Origin: Macrosoma leucophasiata
Taxonomy: Eukaryota; Arthropoda; Insecta; Lepidoptera; Hedylidae
Direction: 5' to 3'
DNA length: 64,000 nt
Assembly (NCBI GenBank): GCA_036365455.1
Contig: JAWQUS010000023.1
Span: 1-64,000, forward strand
Shown: positions 47,140 to 58,895 of the stretch, in pieces
How positions within the stretch are numbered: position 1 is the stretch's first letter
How the letters are laid out: each line of letters starts with the position of its first letter
The notes under the pieces: generated by a model
The model's input: the letters and a program-made list of their open reading frames with translations, nothing else
What the model was told of the DNA's origin: nothing
Database searches by the model: none
Program-made: the position numbers and the translations under genes

Positions 47140-48570
47140 ATGTCTTACCGCCACCTGTCTCCTGATATGGCTGACCTGGCAGAGCTGACCGGCCTGCACC
47201 CCAGTATGCTCGAGTCTGACTCGGAGCCAGAGTTTCAGGCCCCGCCCACGCCGGTCCCTCAGACCATAAGGAAGCCGGCCAGGACCGCCCAGGTCACACC
47301 ACCTTCGCGTCACTCTGCTGTGCCTGAGACGCTGGAGACTTACAAGCCTCCGCGTGACAACAAGGCCATTGTGGGCAAGCGCCTAGTACGTGAGGCGCTC
47401 GCCTTGATGGCCCAATCGGGTAATATTAAGTCAGCTATAAAGTTAGGTGTTACGGAGAACCTTCGGCAGCTGCAGAACATAATTACCGACCTGTATCACT
47501 CCGAACAGACCTTGCACCTTCGGCTCGAGCGGGAAAGTGACCCATCGGGCGGCTCGGACCTCGGCCCCTTAATTGGCGATCTGAGGCGGGAGGTTCAGAA
47601 CCTCAAGGAGACGAGGTCCGAGCCGGCCGAGGGGGGTATTTCGCCCCAACAACTAATTACCGAGCTCACCAAAATGGAGGTGTCATTCGAGAGGGCTCTC
47701 GCCCCGCTAAGACGCCAGCTCGAGGTCATAAGTGATGCTATATCGTCTGGTCCCTCGCAAATGCCCCCCCCTCACTACCCGGCCGGGCCGAAATCCTATG
47801 CGCAGGCAGCTGCTATACCACGTTATGCAGTAGTGGTGTCATCTGAGGATGCATCGCACTCCAGCGACTACATTCTTAACCAAGTTAAGACCGATATAAA
47901 CGTCATTAACTTAGGTATCGGCGTCAACCGGGTCGCAAAGTTGCGTGATCAGCGGGTCGTTATTAGTTGCGACTCGGATGACGACCGAACCATACTCAGT
48001 GACAAAATTAAAAATGCATGCACACATCTTCGTGTTTCCCCGGCCCGCACCCGCAGACCCCTGATCCGTCTCTCCGGCATACTGCCCGGCTTGACCGACT
48101 CGGAGCTGGTCAAGGCCGTGTGCTACCAAAACAAAGCCTTACTCGGCACAACAACAGTCGAACCGGAAACGGTCAGGGTGCTCCGCCGCATTAAACGCCC
48201 CAGCAGCGCCACACAGAGCGCGATCCTCGAGGTCCCGCCCTCTGTCTGGCGCCTGCTGGTGGACCAGCGAGTGCGGGTCGGGTACCAGATGGTCTTCGCG
48301 TCAGATCAGTCGCCGGTCACGCAGTGCTTCACCTGTTATGGGTACGGCCACCTAGCCCGCGACTGCCGACGCGACGCCGTGTGCGGTCATTGTGCTGAGG
48401 GTCACGACACAAGGGCATGCCCCAACCGGGGTCGTGACCCTCAGTGCAAGAACTGCACCTCGGCTGGCCGCGCTGGCGCCGCCGCTTGTCACCCGGCATA
48501 TAGTTACGGATGTCCCGAGTATAACAAATGGGACCAAATGTCCCGAGCCGCCATTTCATATACTGATTAG
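47140..48570 (+). CDS. ORF1 (Gag-like) zinc-knuckle protein of element E
   Basis: A 476-residue protein collinear with the element A ORF1 without any indel. It begins at the first in-frame ATG (47140), the same position in the alignment as the start in A. The knuckles are at the same residues: C396-C399-H404-C409, C415-C418-H422-C427, C436-C439-H451-C458. Most of the roughly 35 replacements lie in the N-terminal 245 residues; the knuckle region and residues 245-380 are almost unchanged. As in A no ORF2 follows. Expected role: binding and packaging of the element's RNA, possibly also of the RNA and enzyme of the C/D type. Confidence 0.9.
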   Translation: MSYRHLSPDMADLAELTGLHPSMLESDSEPEFQAPPTPVPQTIRKPARTAQVTPPSRHSAVPETLETYKPPRDNKAIVGKRLVREALALMAQSGNIKSAIKLGVTENLRQLQNIITDLYHSEQTLHLRLERESDPSGGSDLGPLIGDLRREVQNLKETRSEPAEGGISPQQLITELTKMEVSFERALAPLRRQLEVISDAISSGPSQMPPPHYPAGPKSYAQAAAIPRYAVVVSSEDASHSSDYILNQVKTDINVINLGIGVNRVAKLRDQRVVISCDSDDDRTILSDKIKNACTHLRVSPARTRRPLIRLSGILPGLTDSELVKAVCYQNKALLGTTTVEPETVRVLRRIKRPSSATQSAILEVPPSVWRLLVDQRVRVGYQMVFASDQSPVTQCFTCYGYGHLARDCRRDAVCGHCAEGHDTRACPNRGRDPQCKNCTSAGRAGAAACHPAYSYGCPEYNKWDQMSRAAISYTD

Positions 48571-51500
48571 AACAGGTATACTTACCTGTGTCACTCCATG
48601 TCCGTGTATATGGATATCTTGATATAGATATTTATATGGACGGACATGGAGTGTCACATAAGCATTCACAAACTCCATTATTATCCATCTATACTCCATT
48701 AACTACCATCCTTATATTTTATTACATACATATCCTATATATTATCATATCATCATATATTATTTACAAATAACCTAATAACTAGTATCTACATACTATA
48801 CTTACTCATATAATACATTTACAATATCCATACAACAACCCTCACACACATATTTACCAAGAAATATGTAGCTACTACTCATAAAATACAGTTTACATAC
48901 ATATAAGCACCTTTATACACGCATAAATATAAACAATACATATAATATACACAGTACATTACTAATATATATATCACATATTACATAAATTCCTACATTC
49001 ACACACTATAAATATTTCATACTTCACATGTCTATGTACAATATTTCTCATACATTTATTTATTATCTATAAAACTCTCAACATCATTATACACACATAC
49101 ATTATTAAATAAATAAATAAATATTTTAAACACACCTTACATATACCTCAATATATACCCTACCCCCCACTACCATCTACAAAAGTATATAATATATAAT
49201 CGAAATATATATACACACTTACCTACATACATAAATTTAAACACTCCCTATAATACACACATTATTACTTATTTGTATCATATTTTACATAATACATATA
49301 TTTACACACTATGAATGCACTGTACCTGTCTCTGTATATAATTACTTACACAATCATTTATTATCTATAAACCTCTCAATACTTTTACATACATCCATAC
49401 TTAATATATTAAATCCATACGTTAACATACCTTACATATACATAAATATATATACCTCCCACTACCACTCATAAAGCATATACTATAAAATCAAAATATA
49501 TATATACATACAAATTTACATAGATAATATACATAAAAACAAATACCTAGCCACGCTATCCTACCAAGCAAATGTGATAAAAAAATTTTTAACTAACTAT
49601 GATCCTACTACAATATACAATCCATTCCAACATAATATATGTAACCCTCACTTATACACTAACCCTTCAACATGCATACACACATATAATATCAGGAAAA
49701 TCATACCTAATTCATTATATATTGATGTACTCCATAAGCTTTAAATGCGTCTACTTATACTAATTCTAATACTAAACACACGTAAATCTCAACCTAATTA
49801 TTAAAACATATACCTATATACATACCTATAATAATGAATAACACTAACCCTGTCTTACAAAGTCTCAACATCGAACAGTCTGTCTTTACATATAATCAAC
49901 CATATAAATACAGTGCTATCTTTAAGTAAGCCTATTGTTGCTCGACAACCTCTACTTTATATACATTAATATGTTATCACATCTGTAACCTCGAAACCAA
50001 AATAATAATTGATACTCTCCATTAATTGATATACATTGCTTACACTGCCCATCCGCTTCAATGACAGCATTGCGAACACTATCATGGTCTACAACTATTA
50101 TTAAAGCAATGAGATTCCCCTCAACCCCCTACATGCCTCCTCCACCGGTCCATCGGCTGCCGAGATCTCGCGCCTCGACCGCCGGCTGACCGTGTGGGAG
50201 AGCCATCCGTGCAATGCGAGCACCCCGATCTCGACCGACCCCATCCCACTGATTGATAGTTGATATCAATAAACGGATGGGCCCGGAAGTCGTCTGGACG
50301 CCTCTACCTATGCACTGCGGGGACAACTTATTCATGATCTACCGAAAGTGCGCTGCCGTGCCATGTGCTTCGGTCTCCTACCAGAGCCGTACCCACTGAC
50401 ACGTACGGCGCCATACAAGTCGTAATCTTCTATTGAGGTGGAAACGCTAGAGGCGCATCAGAACGCTTTGCTATCAAAGCGTTCTCGCTCCGCCTATCTA
50501 TATTGGCTTACCTTGAAGTATACATACCATGACAAGACCTATATAATTACTTCCCGGTTGAATATCAATACATCAATCCATCAACTATCAGTCAGATGCA
50601 CACAATTACCACTCTCCATCTCATACACAAAATAAGACAGATGTTCATAACATAACAGAATCCAACTAGTCGCGCGTTGGTCTGCATTATCGCTGTTATA
50701 CAAATTTTAACAACAGACTACACAGACCCCCATGACTGGGTGGTGTCAGCCTGCGCACGTCTTACCTTTGATCACATCAATGATAACACGATGCTACTGG
50801 CTGACGTCACCTAAACGTGCACTGCTTGGGTTCCGCGCCCGCCCGAACTTATTAACCCTATTGATACTTTTTTTTTTATCAATGGACTGATGCATTCGGG
50901 AGGGATCGGGACCTACCGCTCGCTGCACACACTGAGTCTCTGTGTCTTTATTAAAACAATAGATATCCACAATACTGCATACTAAGTAATCCGGACTATA
51001 ACAGATCCGGACCAACTGGTATGCAATATGAGTAGCAATAGAAGACTTTAAAAAATATACATTGAAACCGTAATACATTATTTGCATACTAGGCACACTA
51101 TAATCACATGACCCACCAGTTGCTAGGCGGGCGACAGGCATACGTCATCATGCCGCGTGCCTGTGGCCCGCTCGACCACTCGTTCGTTCCATATTTCAAG
51201 ATACCACGCGGCACATTAATCGAATAAAAGTACAATACATATACACCACTCTACCTATATCCACCAAACCTCACAATACACCCATCGCGCCTTGTTCACG
51301 TTGTTGCTATGCTGCCACCGACACTACTTTGATTGCAGAAGGTGCATACATACCTTGACGAACATCTAAGAAAAAGACTTAGTACACAAATCTTCATATT
51401 TATACAAGCCTTTAATAATATAAGAAACAAAATATACTAATTACTTATACAACAATCCTAAAAACGATAATTAACCTGAAACAGTATCATCATATTGAAT

Positions 51501-53169
51501 AATTCTAACTACGTCCTCAGATAATCTATTACATTCCTATATTAGATACCTACTGTTACCGAACTGAATACAATAAATTAACTTAACCGATATGTTCAAT
51601 CATATTCTCTAAATATTATAATCCCAACACATCCTACATATACTTTTACATATATAACATGAAATATATCTCCCTCAATGTATTTACAAAGCTAGTACGA
51701 TACCAGTCATGGTCTGTCGCAGCCCCTAGATAAGACTCCCATTCCTACAGTGCAACTAACCTATAGATATTATAAGTATATAATTTACTGACTTGGAACT
51801 AAGGGCGACGTCAGACTACTGGACCTGTACACCAACCTTATATGCGAATTAAATTAACGCTGTAAACATATTCTAATATAAAAAAATGAAGAAACCCCGC
51901 TACCTTTTGTATACATGCATCACTATCAAATCTGATCTTACCTACCCCAACATTAATAATATCATTTATTTAAATAATTATACTATGTACATATATATAT
52001 AATTACTAATATAATATAACACTATAAATAATTACCTACTCAACACAAACACACCTAAAATATCAAGTTAATATAACATCCAATTATAACATTAACACGC
52101 TAACAACAAAACAACATATATAATTATTTATACTTATACTAATATATTTATACAACCCACTCATATAATCTAATATGATCACCCGTATTTACCTCCAAGT
52201 ACACCCCACTATAGCTGAATAATCACGTTGACCAAAGTTCCGTGCGCAGGCACCCTTAGCCTTGTCTCGAACCCAAAACTAAAATATGCATCAATCATTC
52301 GACTGGATCTATTCAAATTATAGGTATACCACTTGTTTACCCGAACACGACTCTCAAGGCCTGTCCATTGTCTAAGCGGCAACCTCGCATCAATGCGACA
52401 TTGGAATAACATCGTTAAAACCGATATAGTATACCTATAATAATACAATATAGCTACACTATTTTATTTAAAGTTCATTCGAATTTCAAACATGATGCAT
52501 ACCTAACCTCGTCCGATCCCCACCGAGTAAACAAAGAATGTCTACCTGAGTAAGGGTCAACGCTCACTCCAATTAAACATTACTATCTATCACACACAAT
52601 ACATAAACTATTTTATAGTTTTGTATTATTATATACGTTATTAAAAAGCTAATTCCTTTTTATATACCTAGTTAATGACTCCACAACAACCCACTCATTG
52701 ACATCTATCTTATAATTAAAACTTCACTATTATATAACCACACATTTATAACACTCCATACATGTACAACATATCAACATGATTTATCAAATACTCACGT
52801 ATATCAGATATTCTAATAACATATATATACAAGTAACTATGAACACCCCATGCAAAAACCAGCCACTTAACTATCATCATATATACACATACTTAACGTA
52901 ATCTATACCCGCACTAAATACATATTACCCATACACCGTTACCTACCCTACATACATAATCACATTATCATATAATCACTTACCTATAACACATTACACA
53001 CACATACCATACCTACTAAATCCAACACAACATTCATTTATAACAACATATACACACATACTAAATATCATCATGCTAATAATAAAACTAAACTAATCTA
53101 CCTACATACTACTGTGCTACAACACTGCACATCTATTATTATAAAACTAACTAAATACAATACAACAAA
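48571..53169 (+). other. AT-rich 3' region of element E, distal part
   Basis: 4.6 kb without a credible ORF. Near 48590-48650 a large imperfect inverted repeat (TCACTCCATGTCCGTGTATA near 48591 and its complement ending near 48657) can fold into a long hairpin. A segment around 48960-49080 recurs about 300 bp later. The GC-richer patch 50100-50500 matches A at 11500-11880 and carries the conserved hairpins at 50252-50270 and 50460-50485 (11-bp arms AGAACGCTTTG and CAAAGCGTTCT, loop CTAT). Confidence 0.65.
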
Positions 53170-53508
53170 ACGCACACCTATATTAACTGTACGCTTCACC
53201 TAAAAGCATCACAAAAAGTTGTTTACCAAGTTCACTGTTGCTAGCTCGGAGTTATATGGGCGAACATCCGTAGGTATACGGCAACGCCGCACGAATCTAA
53301 AAATAGAAACCTACATTAATTCCCCGGCTTGGACATGATAACATTCCTTTATCTAAGACGGACGCACATTGCGGACCAAATTCTGCAAGATTCAAAATTT
53401 TACGCACCGTTTTCTTCGCAGATTCACACGATTTGTCAAGAAACCCACAATGTACTTCCAGCATTATTTTACTTTTATCTAATTTGACCCACTTTCGATA
53501 GTTGCACA
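53170..53508 (+). other. Conserved 3'-region island of element E
   Basis: Counterpart of 13441-13785 in element A and one of the best conserved pieces of the 10-kb 3' region. It is directly followed by GCACATTCCTTCCACCAG, which in A lies 1.5 kb further on. Not coding by the substitution pattern. Confidence 0.6.
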
Positions 53509-53689
53509 TTCCTTCCACCAGCGGTGGTGCACTTACCTACTTGCTTCGTACCACACCACCAATGTGTCAAGCCTTACCTACAGTTCATTTAAAATACTAC
53601 CTACACTAGCCCATACCTACTGTAAAATGCTATGCGTTTATCACATGAATATACTTCAACCCTACCTAATCTCTCTTTACACCGATATT

Positions 53690-56235
53690 TCCCGACAAAC
53701 GGTACATACATTTTCGCGTCCTGGGAACTTACGTCCATCACCTAGTTCTCAAGATATATTACCAAAGCAACCACTCACCATTCATAAAGTACATACTAAC
53801 TCGCGTCCTGGGCACTTATGTCCATCACCTAGATTCTAATATTGCTCATCCTCATTAAAGCTATGTTACTAACACAATAAATTACCATTCACACAGTACA
53901 TACCATTTTTCGTCCTGGGCACTTATGTCCATCACCCGACTTCAACATTGCTTATTCTTACTTTAGTTATATTACCAATACATTAAACTACTATTCATAT
54001 AGTACATACCATTTCTCGTCCTGGGTACTTATGTCCATCACTAGATTTTCATACGGCTCGTTCTTATTAAAGCCATATTACCAACACATTAACTACTATT
54101 CTTTCAGTACATACCATTTCACGTCCTGGGCACTTATGTCCATTACCTAGATTTCAACATTGCTTATACTTACTAAAGCCATATCATCAACACAATAAAT
54201 TACCATTTACACAGTACATACAATTTCTCGTCCTGGGCACTTATGTCCATCACCTAGATTTCAACATCGCTTATTCTTATTAAAACTATATTACCAACAC
54301 ATTAAATAAACTACTATTTACATAGTACATACAATTTCTCGTCCTGGGCACTTATGTCCATCACCTAGATTTTCATACTGCTCACTTATTAAAGCTATAC
54401 ACACTAACTATTGCTCACACAGTACATACCATTCCCCGTCCTGGGCACTCATGTCCATCACTTAGATATCAACATTGCTTATTCTTACTAAAGCCATATT
54501 ACCAACACATTAACTACTATTCTTTCAGTACATACCATTTCACGTCCTGGGCACTTATGCCCATTACCTAGATTTCAACATTGCTTACATTTACTAAAGC
54601 CATATTATCAACACAATAAATTACCATTTACACAGTACATACAATTTCTCGTCCTGGGCACTTATGTCCACCACTTAGATATCAACATTGCTTATTCTTA
54701 CTATAGCTATATTATCAATACATTAAATAAACTACTATTCACATAGTACATACAATTTCTCGCCCTGGGCACTTATGTCCTTCACCTAGATTTCAACAGT
54801 GCTTATACTTACTAAAGCTATATTACCAACACATTAAACTACTATTCACATAGTACATACAATTTCTCGTCCTGGGCACTTATGTCCAACACCTAGATTC
54901 TCATATCGCTCACTCTTATTAAAGCTATTACCAACACATAAACTATTACTCACACAGTACAGTACATACAATTTCTCGTCCTGGGCACCTATGTCCTTCA
55001 CCTAGATTTCAACATTGCTTATACTTACTAAAGCTATATTACCAACACATTAAACTACTATTCACATAGTACATACCATCTGTCGTCATGGGCACTTATG
55101 TCCATCACCTAGATGTTTATACTGCTCATCCTTAGTTAAAATAAATTACTAACACATTATCTACTACTCACACAGTACATACCATTTCTCGTCCTGGGCA
55201 CCTATGTCCTTCGACTAGATACTCAATTTGCTCACTCTTATTAAAGCTATATTAACAACACATTAAATTACTATTCACACAACACGTACCATTTCTCGTC
55301 CTGGGCACTTATGTCCATCACCTACATTTTCTTATCGCTCATTCTTATTAAAACTATATTACTAACACATTGAATTACTATTCACACAGTACATACCATT
55401 TCTCGTCCTGGGCACTTATGTCCATCACCTAGATTTCAACATTGCTTATACTTACCAAAGCTATATTACCAACACATAAACTACTATTCACATAGCACAT
55501 ACTATTTCTCGTCATGGGCACTTATGTCCATCACCTAGATTCTTATATTGCTCACCATTATTTAAGATATATTACCAACACATCAACTACTACTCACACA
55601 GTACATACTATTCCTCGCCCTGGGCACTTATGTTCATCACCTAGTTTTTCATATTGCTTACTCTTATTAAAGCTATATTACTAACACATTAAATTACTAT
55701 TCTGACAGTACATACCATTTATGTATAAAGTACATACCATTCCTTGTCCTGGGCACTAACGTCCATCTCCTAGATCTTCATATTGCTAATCCCCACCAAA
55801 GCTATATCACCAATACGATAAAATATTATGCATACAGTACATATCATTCCTCGTCCTGGGCACTTAAGTCCATCACCTAGATTTTCATATTGCTCATCCA
55901 TACCAAAGCTATATTACCCATACAATTAATCACTACTCATACAGTACATACCATTTCTCGTCCTGGGCACTTACGTCCATCACCTAGATTTTCATATAAT
56001 ACAATCTAATATCAAGCCATACTATTAAAACTATACTACCAATCCACCAACTCACCATTCACATTGTACATACTATTTATTGTCCTTGGCACTCATGTCC
56101 ATCACCTAAATTTTCATATAGCTCCTTCTAATATCAAGCTATATTATTAACTATTTTACCAATTCATCAATTCACCATACACAGTACATACTATTTATTG
56201 TCTGGGGCACTTATGTCTATCACCATAATCTTCAT
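53690..56235 (+). repeat. Element-E-specific 108-bp satellite array
   Basis: About 24 diverged tandem copies with an average spacing near 108 bp. Each contains GTACATACCATTTCTCGTCC, then TGGGCACTTATGTCCATCAC and CTAGAT, with a less conserved A/T-rich remainder. I see no counterpart in element A, so it expanded after the two lineages split. The divergence between units contrasts with the identical units in element D. Confidence 0.85.
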
Positions 56236-56279
56236 AGTTCTCATACCTATCAAAGTTATTTTCTAGAACATTCAACGTC

Positions 56280-57855
56280 ACATCTAATTATTACCTCTTG
56301 CCACAGGATGGCGCTTCTCGTGGAACATTCTAGAAAATAATACAGAATATTAATAACCTACACTGCATACAACCAGTCAATTCCACTCGCCACTAGATGC
56401 TGCTATCTTAAAATATTAGTCGCGAAATTATTTAAAACAAAAAAAAAAAAAAAAAAAAACATAAGTCATATTTAGTCTTAAACCTTCATAATGTCTGTAA
56501 CTCATTATGCTTAACATGATATCTGGAATATGGTCTAAATCACCTAATTAATTACATCTATACTATTGAATACAATACAAGTATAAAATATTTTTCCTTA
56601 ATTATTCCCGTCCCCAGATGGCACCACCGCAGCTAAACGAAATACTAGCTGCACTGTTTTTACCTTATCAATATGCCCAAGTAGATACGATTTAAATAAT
56701 TGATTTAATCTATATTTTCACCTAATGTAATTTACTAAATGTTTAATTTATATCCGCTAAAATTGAATTAATTTCACCCGACATTGTTGATACAGCGTCC
56801 CACCTGGGGCGCTGCCGGCGATATGGATTTGCGCTCCGTTTGGAAATTAACACGAATCTCAGACTATTTAATCGATTATGAGGACTAAACAATGTTATCT
56901 TATTCAGCTTGTTTAAATAAAAACGACTTTAAAGAACATTTCCTGCATAGCGCGAGCCCATTCGTCTTAAGCTCCACGGCGTCCTTGCGGGGGCGCTGTT
57001 GTATAATATTAATCAAGTCTATTTTTAATATACCGTTATAACTTGTAAGGGTCTGTTTTGGCTAAGGTCTTATTCATATTGGTTATAACTTTCCCTCTAC
57101 TCTCACGTTTAAGAAACATTAATTTAATGTTGGTAAACTCAATGTATATCAACTCTCTCCGCCACCAGATGGCGCTGCTGATGGGCAGAATTTAGAATTT
57201 AATTTTGGTTCTTTATTCTTGTAATCCAAATATTATCTATTCTTTGTAAATATTACAACATTACATTTTATTTGACCGTGTAATTAATTCGTTATATCAC
57301 TGAATTGTATTGTCTGACGGAACATAAAATAAATAATAAACTTTTCTTAATATTAACAGAACATATTCTAAAACGTACATTAATAAGCCAGATTTCATAC
57401 ATTTGTGTGCCGTCAGCCATCAACGTAAAACTGAACATTTTATTTCGCCCAATATTTAAACGACTCGTTTCTATACATTCATGTTTTTCGTATTTCTATT
57501 TTAGTTGTCCATGCGCCACCTGGAGGCCGGCGTGGACACTGCAATGGCCGGCGTATTCTTTTTCTAACACCTTTGCCCTATTCACATAATGGGCCATGGT
57601 AGTCTCCGCGTCCGCCGCCAGGTGGCGCAGTAATAGTTTTGTCACAACAGTCGCCCACGTAAACCCGTGCGGACAAATGATACAGCTGTTCGGTGATAGG
57701 TGGCGGTGTAACCATTGTGGGGTCAGCGCCACCTATAACATCAATACAATTTACCCGGAACTAATCTGTAAGTCGCTTTACATGATACCACCTTGTTCTC
57801 ACGGCTTTCAAAAGATGGCGCTCCTACCATATGACGGGACTTGTAAAATTTTCAT
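56280..57855 (+). promoter_or_regulatory. Cluster of CTCF-like motifs in element E
   Basis: About ten sites resembling the animal CTCF consensus in 1.6 kb. The clearest are CCACCAGATGGCGCTG (57162-57177), CGCCAGGTGGCGCAG (57616-57630) and CCACCTGGGGCGCTG near 56800-56814; others lie near 56301, 56390, 56613, 56985, 57513 (inverted), 57700, 57727 (inverted) and 57813. Position relative to the 3' end and part of the order match the cluster in element A. Several sites differ in flanking sequence but keep the GGCGC core. Confidence 0.4.
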
Positions 57856-57983
57856 AATTCGATCTTGACTTGGGTTTTCTTAGAGTTGGGTTCGACTGTG
57901 TCTGACCTAACTCTGAGCAAGCCTAACTCAGTTAACTATACTTTGAAGATTAACTAAAGTTGATAAATTGTTATTTAGCCTAT

Positions 57984-58495
57984 ATATGCAACTTTTATTG
58001 GTAGCCCTTAATATGCGGTCAATTTTCAAAGTCCTTTAAGACTTATACCTATACTATTTGTAATATTATATTCTTATGTTAATTTTACTGAAGTTAGAAG
58101 TTTTGTTTTATTTTGTAATAAACTTAGTTCTAAGAGTTAAAGGACTCCATAAAAAAAAAAAAAAAATAAAAAGAAAAAAATAAAAAAAATATATATATAA
58201 AAAATAAATAAAAAAAAAAAAAAAAATAATAAAATAAAAATAAAAAAAAAATAAAAAAATAAAAATAAAAATAAAAAAAAAAAAAAAAAAAAAAATCACA
58301 GAAACAATTCAGAAATATATATGCAAGTCCTCTTTACCACAAAGTTTGTTTTTTCTCCTATAAAATTAACTATACTTGATATATTCCATTGATTTATATA
58401 AATTTTATTTCAATAATAAAGTTAAGTTTGTTCTGTAAGAATAACAAGTATAGTTTGGATAACCAATTTATTGTGTAAATATAAAAGTTGCATAT
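57984..58495 (+). other. Long-range pairing around an A-rich tract in element E
   Basis: ATATGCAACTTTTAT (57984-57998) is perfectly complementary to 58481-58495. A shorter inner pair is AGGACT (58141-58146) with AGTCCT (58326-58331). The enclosed loop has a U-rich stretch (58094-58117) and an A-rich tract (58151-58295). In element A the outer pair has a G-U where E has A-U, so pairing is kept despite substitution. Confidence 0.5.
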
Positions 58496-58594
58496 TTTCA
58501 TAATGTTGAGCTGATTCCTTTCCTTTTTTGTCTGTCCCCGATTCTTCTTCCCTACTCAAATGTTCCAACGCCTTACCAGCGCTCTTTATAGTCC

Positions 58595-58688
58595 CGAGGT
58601 CGCCCGTATCCATAAGCGAGGGCCTCGACGGCTTCTTAAGCTTCCCACCAAGAGATATTCTTGGTGGAACCCAAAAAAAAAAAAAAAA
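58595..58688 (+). promoter_or_regulatory. Conserved 3' recognition structure and poly(A) of element E
   Basis: Outer stem CGAGGT (58595-58600) with GCCTCG (58622-58627), inner CGC/GCG, AGG bulge, loop CCGTATCCATAA. The terminal hairpin is CCACCAAGA (58645-58653) with TCTTGGTGG (58659-58667), loop GATAT; relative to A one G-C pair has become A-T by changes on both arms. Poly(A) is 58673-58688. Confidence 0.75.
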
Positions 58689-58895
58689 CCTAACCCGAGC
58701 TAACCTAACCCGAGCTAACCTAACCCGAGCTAACCTAACCCGAGCTAACCTAACCCGAGCTAACCTAACCCGAGCTAACCTAACCCGAGCTAACCTAACC
58801 CGAGCTAACCTAACCCGAGCTAACCTAACCCGAGCTAACCTAACCCGAGCTAACCTAACCCGAGCTAACCTAACCCGAGCTAACCTAACCCGAGC
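58689..58895 (+). repeat. 15-bp variant telomeric block between E and F
   Basis: 13.8 copies of CCTAACCCGAGCTAA, ending at GAGC where remnant F starts. It is the same array, in the same phase, as 46145-46276. Because 15 is divisible by 3 it yields an open frame of LTRAN repeats, which is not a gene. Confidence 0.93.

Larger units (their letters stand above)
46277..58688 (+). mobile_element. Element E: second Gag-only telomeric retrotransposon
   Basis: A 12.4-kb element of the same family as A: 863-nt leader, one ORF of exactly the same length (476 codons), a 10.1-kb 3' region without RT, the same 3' fold and a 16-nt poly(A). It is flanked on both sides by the 15-bp variant telomeric repeat. 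Leader, ORF and the 3' end are well conserved between A and E; the remainder is conserved only in islands, and E has a private satellite array (53690-56235). Confidence 0.87.

Noticed and set aside
53297..53518. 73-codon minus-strand ORF covering the conserved island of E, with an open counterpart in A
   Set aside because: About 9 replacement versus 3 silent differences, and the frame ends early in A. Not a selected protein; kept as a non-coding finding.
6229..58688. SART rather than TRAS type for the telomeric elements
   Set aside because: All tails read poly(A) then CCTAA, so the TTAGG strand primed synthesis; SART-type elements insert in the opposite orientation.
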